18,481 nucleotides of DNA from JACDBD01 sp050743385. Its GTDB lineage: Bacteria > Actinomycetota > Acidimicrobiia > IMCC26256 > JACDBD01. Positions within the stretch are counted from its first letter, which is position 1. The number at the start of each line of letters is the position of its first letter. Positions 14,165 to 18,481 of the stretch are shown one piece after another. Location of the stretch: contig JBOGFJ010000311.1 in NCBI GenBank assembly GCA_050743385.1, forward strand, positions 1 through 18,481. Direction: 5' to 3'. A program made the translations under genes and the position numbers. Under the pieces are notes generated by a model, which was given only the letters and a program-made list of their open reading frames with translations, did no database searches and was not told where the DNA came from.

Positions 14165-14590
14165 TCATACATCGATGGTGACCCGGCACCCCCAACTGCC
14201 GTTGGCATCGGGACCGAAGGTCAGGTCGCCGCGGGCAATGGCCTTCGGGACGGCGCCGATCTCCTCGGCCTCGGCGAGCGGGACGACGTCGAAGCAGCCG
14301 CTCACGCCACCGTCGTCACGCTCGGCGATGGCAACCGCGGTCGGTATCACGCCGAGCACCTCCACGAGGTAGATCACCTCTTCGAGCACGCCGACGAGCA
14401 GGTCCTCGTCGCCGGCGGCGTCGAGAGCGACCGGCACCGGCTCGGCGGCTTCTGCGCCCCCGGTGTCGGCGAACGCCTCCACCATCGCCGTGACCGCTTC
14501 CTCCATGCACGCCGCACGCGTCGCGGCCCATGCCTCGACGATCAGGTCGGCCGTGTGGGGGAGGATGCGGTGGCCCCGCGCCGCGGGCAT
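14165..14590 (-). CDS. Archease, activator of RtcB
   Basis: A 141-residue archease. Family hallmarks are G-H-R-I-L-P-H-T-A-D-L near the N-terminus, an acidic helix (A-C-M-E-E-A-V-T-A-M-V-E-A-F), a second acidic segment (D-E-D-L-L-V-G-V-L-E-E-V-I-Y-L-V-E) and G-D-L-T-F near the C-terminus. Archease speeds guanylylation of RtcB and lets it turn over, with a metal site formed by conserved acidic residues. Its gene faces rtcB with only 6 bp between stops, so the pair is linked but not co-transcribed. The ATG at 14590 is the only one that begins on the conserved core; no clear ribosome site is seen. Confidence 0.93.
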   Translation of the reverse strand: MPAARGHRILPHTADLIVEAWAATRAACMEEAVTAMVEAFADTGGAEAAEPVPVALDAAGDEDLLVGVLEEVIYLVEVLGVIPTAVAIAERDDGGVSGCFDVVPLAEAEEIGAVPKAIARGDLTFGPDANGSWGCRVTIDV

Positions 14591-14637
14591 GTGCCCAGGA
14601 TCGCAGGGTGCAGGGCGCCCGCTCGTCATCGACCACA

Positions 14638-14643
14638 TAGCCT
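14638..14643 (+). promoter_or_regulatory. Candidate -10 element (leaderless) of the gamma-glutamyltransferase gene
   Basis: TAGCCT fits TANNNT and lies exactly 7 nt before the ATG at 14651, with no Shine-Dalgarno between them. This suggests transcription starts at or next to the A of the start codon. No good -35 hexamer is present. Confidence 0.38.
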
Positions 14644-14650
14644 CGGGTCG

Positions 14651-16189
14651 ATGCCCGAGGCCAAGCGGTTCCCGCGCGGGGGAGTGGCGACGCCGCACTA
14701 CCTCGCCTCGTCGGCAGGCCTGGCCGTGCTGGCCGACGGTGGCAACGCGGTCGACGCCGCCGTGGCCGCCAATCTCACGCTCGGTGTCGTCACTCCCTAC
14801 TTCTGCGGTTACGGCGGTGACCTCTTCGCGGTCGTGTGGGATGGACAGCTCCACGGCTACCTCGGTTCCGGACGGTCGGCCGCGACGGCCTCGCTCGACG
14901 CGCTGCAGAACGAGTTCGACCTCATGCCGACCTACGGGTGCCACACCGTGACCGTTCCCGGCGGGCCGGCAGGTTGGTTCGCGCTGCTCGAGCGGTGGGG
15001 AAGCCGCTCGTTCGGCGATGTCGCGGCCGCGGCCCTGCGGTACGCGCGGGACGGCTTCGAGATCACCGCACCCGCGGGCGAGATCTTCGAGGGCTGCCGG
15101 CATCTCTACGCCGAGTTTCCCGACTGGGTCGCGGCGTACGGCGAGGCGACCGCGGGCAGCGTGTTGCGCCAACCCGCGATGGCGCGGACCATCGAGCGGT
15201 TGGCGGCCGACGGGCCCGAGGCCTACTACCGCGGCCCGGTCGCGGAGGCGATCGCGGTGGCGGTTCAGGCTGCGGGCGGTGCCCTCACGACCGACGACCT
15301 CGCCGGTCACACCGGTCGCTTCGCCGAGCCGCTCCGGGCGCCGTACCGCGGGGGCGAGATCGCCGAGCTGCCGCCCCCGACCCAGGGTGTGACCGCGCTC
15401 GAGGCGCTCCGCATCCTCGACGGTGCGCCCCTGCCCGCCGACGGCATCGACCGTCAGCATCTCCTCGTCGAGGCGACGACACTGGCTCTCGCCGACCGGG
15501 AGCAGTACGTGAGCGACCCCGACGCGATGGCGGTGTCGGCGGCGACGCTCCTGGAGGACGAGTGGGTGGACGAGCGCCGGCGGATGCTCGAGGCCGAGCG
15601 CGCCACCGCGGTACTGAGTGGGGCCGGGAGACGGGGTGGCACCGCCTACCTGTGCGCAGCCGACGCCGACGGGCTCCTCGTGAGCCTCATCCAGTCGAAC
15701 TTCCTCGCATTCGGGTCGGGGGTGCACGTGCCGGAGTGGGGGATCAACCTCAACAACCGGGGTTCGTCGTTCTCGCTCGATCCCACGAGCGTGAACGTGT
15801 TCGCTCCCTCCAAGCTGCCGATGCACACGCTCATTCCGGCGATGGCGCTCCGCGACGACGAGCCGTGGCTCGTGTTCGGGAGCATGGGCGGCGACGCCCA
15901 GGCGCAGGTGCACGTGCAGGTGATGGCGCACGTCGTCGACGACGGCGCCGATCCGCAGGTCGCGGTCGACGCGCCCCGGTGGCGGGTCGAGCCCGCCAGC
16001 GGACAGCTGCTGGCGGAACGGCGGTTCCCGCCCGAGCTGCTCGAGGGCCTACGCGCCCGCGGGCACACCGTCCAAACCGTCCGGGCGTTCGATTCGGGCA
16101 TGGGGCACGCGCACGCGATCCTCCGCACGGCGGGCGGCTACGCGATCGCGACCGACCCGCGCGCCGAGGGTGCGGCTCTCGGTCTGTAG
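14651..16189 (+). CDS. Gamma-glutamyltransferase family protein (YwrD-like)
   Basis: A 512-residue Ntn-hydrolase of the gamma-glutamyltransferase family, which cleaves gamma-glutamyl bonds such as those of glutathione. The N-terminal V-A-T-P-H-Y-L-A-S-x-A-G-L-A-V-L-A-D-G-G-N-A-V-D-A-A-V-A signature is clear. The autoprocessing and catalytic threonine is probably T331 in R-G-G-T-A-Y-L-C, which would split the protein into large and small chains. Downstream come S-L-I-Q-S-N-F, N-N-R-G-S-S-F-S-L-D, H-T-L-I-P-A and F-G-S-M-G-G-D. After the nucleophile the usual D-x-x-G-N is D-A-D-G-L, a change at a conserved site. There is no signal peptide, so it is probably cytoplasmic, as in B. subtilis YwrD rather than secreted GGT. 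It is divergent from archease (60 bp) and ends 38 bp before the MoxR gene. Confidence 0.92.
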   Translation: MPEAKRFPRGGVATPHYLASSAGLAVLADGGNAVDAAVAANLTLGVVTPYFCGYGGDLFAVVWDGQLHGYLGSGRSAATASLDALQNEFDLMPTYGCHTVTVPGGPAGWFALLERWGSRSFGDVAAAALRYARDGFEITAPAGEIFEGCRHLYAEFPDWVAAYGEATAGSVLRQPAMARTIERLAADGPEAYYRGPVAEAIAVAVQAAGGALTTDDLAGHTGRFAEPLRAPYRGGEIAELPPPTQGVTALEALRILDGAPLPADGIDRQHLLVEATTLALADREQYVSDPDAMAVSAATLLEDEWVDERRRMLEAERATAVLSGAGRRGGTAYLCAADADGLLVSLIQSNFLAFGSGVHVPEWGINLNNRGSSFSLDPTSVNVFAPSKLPMHTLIPAMALRDDEPWLVFGSMGGDAQAQVHVQVMAHVVDDGADPQVAVDAPRWRVEPASGQLLAERRFPPELLEGLRARGHTVQTVRAFDSGMGHAHAILRTAGGYAIATDPRAEGAALGL

Positions 16190-16214
16190 CGTCAACGGAT
16201 CGCGCGCCGAGAAG

Positions 16215-16220
16215 TACGCT
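16215..16220 (+). promoter_or_regulatory. Candidate -10 element (leaderless) of the MoxR-CoxE-XdhC operon
   Basis: TACGCT fits TANNNT and lies exactly 7 nt before the ATG at 16228. Its position favours that ATG over the in-frame GTG at 16222, which would leave only 1 nt. Confidence 0.38.
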
Positions 16221-16227
16221 CGTGACG

Positions 16228-17142
16228 ATGACGACCAGTCTCGCGGTGTCGTCGGTCGACGACGTCCGCGCCGCTCTTGCCCGGCACCAGTACCTCGCTG
16301 ACGAGGGACTCGCCACCGCGGTGTTCCTCGCGCTGACCCTGCGCCGCCCGCTGTTGCTCGAGGGCGAGGCGGGCGTCGGCAAGACCGAGGTCGCAAAGGT
16401 GCTCGCCCGCTGGACGGGCGGAGAGCTGCTGCGACTCCAGTGCTACGAAGGCATCGACGCCGGCCAGGCCGTCTACGAGTGGGACTACTCCCGCCAGCTC
16501 CTCCATCTGCGAGCGGTGGAGGCGCGCGGCGCCGAAGTGGTCGAGGACGAGCTGTACTCGGAGCGGTTCCTCGTGCGCCGCCCGCTCCTCCGGGCGATCG
16601 CGTACGAAGGCCCGGTGCCGCCCGTACTGCTCGTCGACGAGGTCGATCGCGCCGACGACGAGTTCGAGGCGTTCCTGCTCGAGATCCTGTCCGACTATGC
16701 CATCACCGTGCCCGAGCTGGGGACGTTCCGTGCCGAGGTCCCGCCGGTGGTGATCGTGACCTCGAACCGCACGCGCGATGTACACGACGCGCTCAAACGC
16801 CGGTGCCTCTATCACTGGATCGGGCACCCCGACTTCGAGCGTGAGCTCGCCATCGTCCGGGTGCGCGCGCCCGAGGTGCCCGCTGAGCTCGCCCGGCAGG
16901 TGGCTCGGGCCGTCGAGGCGCTGCGTGCGGTCGAGCTCTACAAACCCCCCGGCGTGGCCGAGACCATCGACTGGGCACAGGCGCTCGCAGCTCTGGGCCG
17001 AGGAGCGATCGACGAGTCGACGGTCGACGTCACCCTCGGCAGCATCCTGAAGTACCGAGAGGACCAGGAACGGGTGCGATCGGAGGGGCTGGAGGCAATC
17101 GTGGCGGCCGCAGCCGTCGGTGGGGGCGGCGGCGGTGCCTGA
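16228..17142 (+). CDS. MoxR-family AAA+ ATPase (CoxD-like)
   Basis: A 304-residue AAA+ ATPase of the MoxR family. Walker A is G46-E-A-G-V-G-K52-T and Walker B is L-L-V-D137-E138-V-D-R-A. The sensor segment is V-I-V-T-S-N-R-T-R-D and a typical R-R-C-L-Y-H-W motif follows. MoxR ATPases act with VWA-domain partners as chaperones that insert cofactors or assemble metalloenzymes. CoxD, the equivalent in CO dehydrogenase clusters, helps build the Mo-Cu active site. An in-frame GTG at 16222 is an alternative start. The C-terminus is Ala/Gly-rich, and the next gene overlaps its end, so the two are translationally coupled. Confidence 0.94.
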   Translation: MTTSLAVSSVDDVRAALARHQYLADEGLATAVFLALTLRRPLLLEGEAGVGKTEVAKVLARWTGGELLRLQCYEGIDAGQAVYEWDYSRQLLHLRAVEARGAEVVEDELYSERFLVRRPLLRAIAYEGPVPPVLLVDEVDRADDEFEAFLLEILSDYAITVPELGTFRAEVPPVVIVTSNRTRDVHDALKRRCLYHWIGHPDFERELAIVRVRAPEVPAELARQVARAVEALRAVELYKPPGVAETIDWAQALAALGRGAIDESTVDVTLGSILKYREDQERVRSEGLEAIVAAAAVGGGGGGA

Positions 17143-18277
17143 GCACACGGTGGTACCCGCCGGCGCCGGTGCAGACCGCCGCGCCGTGCTGTTCGCGCAC
17201 GTCTTGCGCTCGCTCGGGCTCGACGTCACCACCGGGAGCACGGTCGCCTATCTGGAGGCGCTGGCGGCCGCGGGCATCGGCACGCGCGCCTCGGTGTACT
17301 GGGCCGGGCGGGCCACGCTCGTGCACCGTCCCGAGGATGTCGACACGTACGATCGCGCCTTCGCCGCTGTCTGGGAGGGGGACGGCGAACAGGGGGAGGA
17401 GATCGGCGCCGGTCCGACCATGCCGGTGACACTGGCGCTCGATGCGCCCGAGCCGGTGGTCGGGCAGGAGAAGGGGCCACCCGGTCGTCCGACGCAGGCG
17501 GTGCGGTGGAGCCCGGCCGAGGTCCTGCGCCACCGCGACTTCGCCGCGTACACGACCGCCGAGTTCGAGGAAGCCCGGCGCGTGATGCGCGACGTGCGCC
17601 TGGCGGGCGCGCTCCGCCGGTCGCGGCGGCGGCGTCCCGTTCCGAGGCGCCGGGGATCGCATGCGCGTCCCGACCTGCGGCGGACGGTGCGGCGGTCGCT
17701 GCGTGCGGGAGGCGAGCCGATCCAGCGCGCGTTCCTCGGTGCATCGCAGCGGCCCCGGCGCGTGGTGCTCCTCTGCGACGTGAGCGGTTCCATGGAGCCC
17801 TACGCGCGGGCGCTGGTGCGCTTCCTCCACGCCGCCGTCGCCGGGGGGCGCAGGGTCGAGGCGTTCGCGGTCGGTACCCGCCTCACCCGCCTGACCCGCG
17901 AGCTCTCGTCGCGCGACCCCGATGCCGCGATCGCGGCCGCGGCCGACCGGGTGCACGACTGGTCGGGCGGCACCCGACTGGGCGAGGGCCTGCGCGAGTT
18001 CAACGACCGCTGGGGCGTGCGCGGCATGGCCCGTGGTGCAGTGGTCGTGATCCTCTCGGACGGCTGGGATCGCGGTGATCCCGCGCAGCTCGGCGAGCAG
18101 ATGGCGCGCCTGGCTCGGGTCGCGCACCGCGTGGTGTGGGTCAACCCGCTCAAGGCGTCGCCGGGCTTCGTGCCGCTGGCGCGGGGAATGGCCGCCGCGC
18201 TGCCGTACGTGGACGAGCTCGTGGAAGGTCACTCGCTCGCGTCGCTCGAGAGCCTGGCCGCGGTGATCGCGCAGTGA
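17135..18277 (+). CDS. coxE: VWA-domain protein of the CoxE family
   Basis: A 380-residue CoxE-type protein, partner of the MoxR ATPase in molybdenum-hydroxylase maturation. The N-terminal half is helical with an acidic linker. A very Arg-rich stretch (S-R-R-R-R-P-V-P-R-R-R... R-R-T-V-R-R-S-L-R-A-G-G-E-P-I) precedes the VWA domain. The domain has a complete MIDAS site: D215-V-S217-G-S219, a later G-G-T-R-L-G-E-G-L threonine, and I-L-S-D-G-W-D. GTG at 17135 is chosen, giving an 8-nt overlap with the MoxR gene; GTG at 17120 would add five residues (MGAAA). The gene ends in a 4-nt overlap with the XdhC/CoxI gene. Confidence 0.93.
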   Translation: MPEHTVVPAGAGADRRAVLFAHVLRSLGLDVTTGSTVAYLEALAAAGIGTRASVYWAGRATLVHRPEDVDTYDRAFAAVWEGDGEQGEEIGAGPTMPVTLALDAPEPVVGQEKGPPGRPTQAVRWSPAEVLRHRDFAAYTTAEFEEARRVMRDVRLAGALRRSRRRRPVPRRRGSHARPDLRRTVRRSLRAGGEPIQRAFLGASQRPRRVVLLCDVSGSMEPYARALVRFLHAAVAGGRRVEAFAVGTRLTRLTRELSSRDPDAAIAAAADRVHDWSGGTRLGEGLREFNDRWGVRGMARGAVVVILSDGWDRGDPAQLGEQMARLARVAHRVVWVNPLKASPGFVPLARGMAAALPYVDELVEGHSLASLESLAAVIAQ

Positions 18278-18481
18278 AAGAGGTACTCGACGACATCGAA
18301 CGCTGGCGTGCCGCCGGCCGGCGCGTGGCGGTGGCACGTGTCGTCGACGTCGACGGATCGGGCCCTCGCGATCCCGGCGCGGCGATGGCGGTCAGCGACG
18401 CGGGCGAGGTCGCGGGGTCGGTATCGGGGGGCTGCGTCGAAGGTGCGGTCGTGGAGGAGGCGTTGGCCGTGCTGTCCGGAC
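18274..18481 (+). CDS. XdhC/CoxI family protein, N-terminal part (cut by window edge)
   Basis: The reading frame starts with GTG overlapping the CoxE stop (GTGA) and runs off the right end after 69 complete codons. The visible part has the XdhC/CoxI N-terminal signature: V-A-V-A-R-V-V-D-V-D-G-S-G-P-R-D-P-G-A-A-M-A-V, then G-S-V-S-G-G-C-V-E-G-A-V-V-E-E-A. XdhC proteins bind and sulfurate molybdenum cofactor before it is inserted into xanthine dehydrogenase-type enzymes; CoxI/CoxF are homologues in CO dehydrogenase clusters. The Cys in G-G-C-V-E is conserved. Whether the protein is the short (CoxI-only) or full-length form cannot be seen. Confidence 0.92.
   Translation, partial: MKEVLDDIERWRAAGRRVAVARVVDVDGSGPRDPGAAMAVSDAGEVAGSVSGGCVEGAVVEEALAVLSG

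Noticed and set aside
14165..15931. A 588-codon open frame on the minus strand spanning archease and the antisense of the GGT gene
   Set aside because: Only the part from 14590 downward matches archease. The rest is antisense to a well-supported enzyme gene and has the Arg/His/Pro-rich composition of high-GC shadow frames.
1..18481. tRNA, rRNA, CRISPR array, insertion sequence, integrase or attachment site
   Set aside because: I found no tRNA-like cloverleaf, no repeat-spacer pattern, and no transposase or recombinase motifs on either strand.

Overview
This is a high-GC window, and codon third positions are dominated by G and C. Gene families (a BTAD/AAA regulator of the AfsR type, lipoproteins with short signal peptides, CoxE-type VWA protein, actinobacterial bleomycin-resistance-like VOC domain) and start sites that look leaderless point to an Actinomycetota genome. 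A deep-branching class such as Acidimicrobiia would fit, but the class is inference. There are no rRNA or tRNA genes, insertion sequences, integrases or CRISPR arrays visible, so the window reads as an ordinary chromosomal region with several small functional modules.

Layout. Positions 1-84 may hold the tail of an upstream gene. 191-3267 (+) is a tight three-gene run: a secreted PQQ-type beta-propeller protein resembling polyvinyl-alcohol dehydrogenases, a lipoprotein alpha/beta-hydrolase of the PHB-depolymerase/LpqC type, and a flavodoxin-like NAD(P)H:FMN reductase. Facing it is a 1199-residue SARP-type regulator with AAA ATPase and TPR regions (3378-6977, -). Divergent from the regulator is a two-gene operon (7100-8944, +) that encodes a glycine-rich lipoprotein and a very acidic protein built of tandem repeats. 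The 122-bp divergent promoter region contains a TGCAAGG direct repeat with an exact 11-bp period, the geometry SARP proteins bind, plus an inverted third half-site. This regulator/operator/surface-protein unit is the least familiar system in the window.

9080-10903 (-) is an exported Asp-box (BNR) beta-propeller protein. 11081-11830 (-) is an unusual fusion of an NTF2-like domain with a bleomycin-resistance-like VOC domain. 11989-14158 (+) holds a cysteine-rich metal-binding protein, a hemerythrin-like protein and the RNA ligase RtcB, with archease, the RtcB activator, facing it from 14165-14590 (-). This is an RNA-repair locus with two metal-binding neighbours.

14651-16189 (+) is a gamma-glutamyltransferase-family enzyme. 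From 16228 to the right edge runs MoxR-type AAA ATPase, CoxE-type VWA protein and the start of an XdhC/CoxI protein, the typical accessory set for maturing molybdenum hydroxylases such as CO or xanthine dehydrogenase. The structural genes, if linked, would lie beyond the right end. At least three genes (6977 -, 14651 +, 16228 +) have a TANNNT hexamer exactly 7 nt before their ATG, which suggests leaderless transcripts. All functional calls rest on motif reading by eye; no database search was run.
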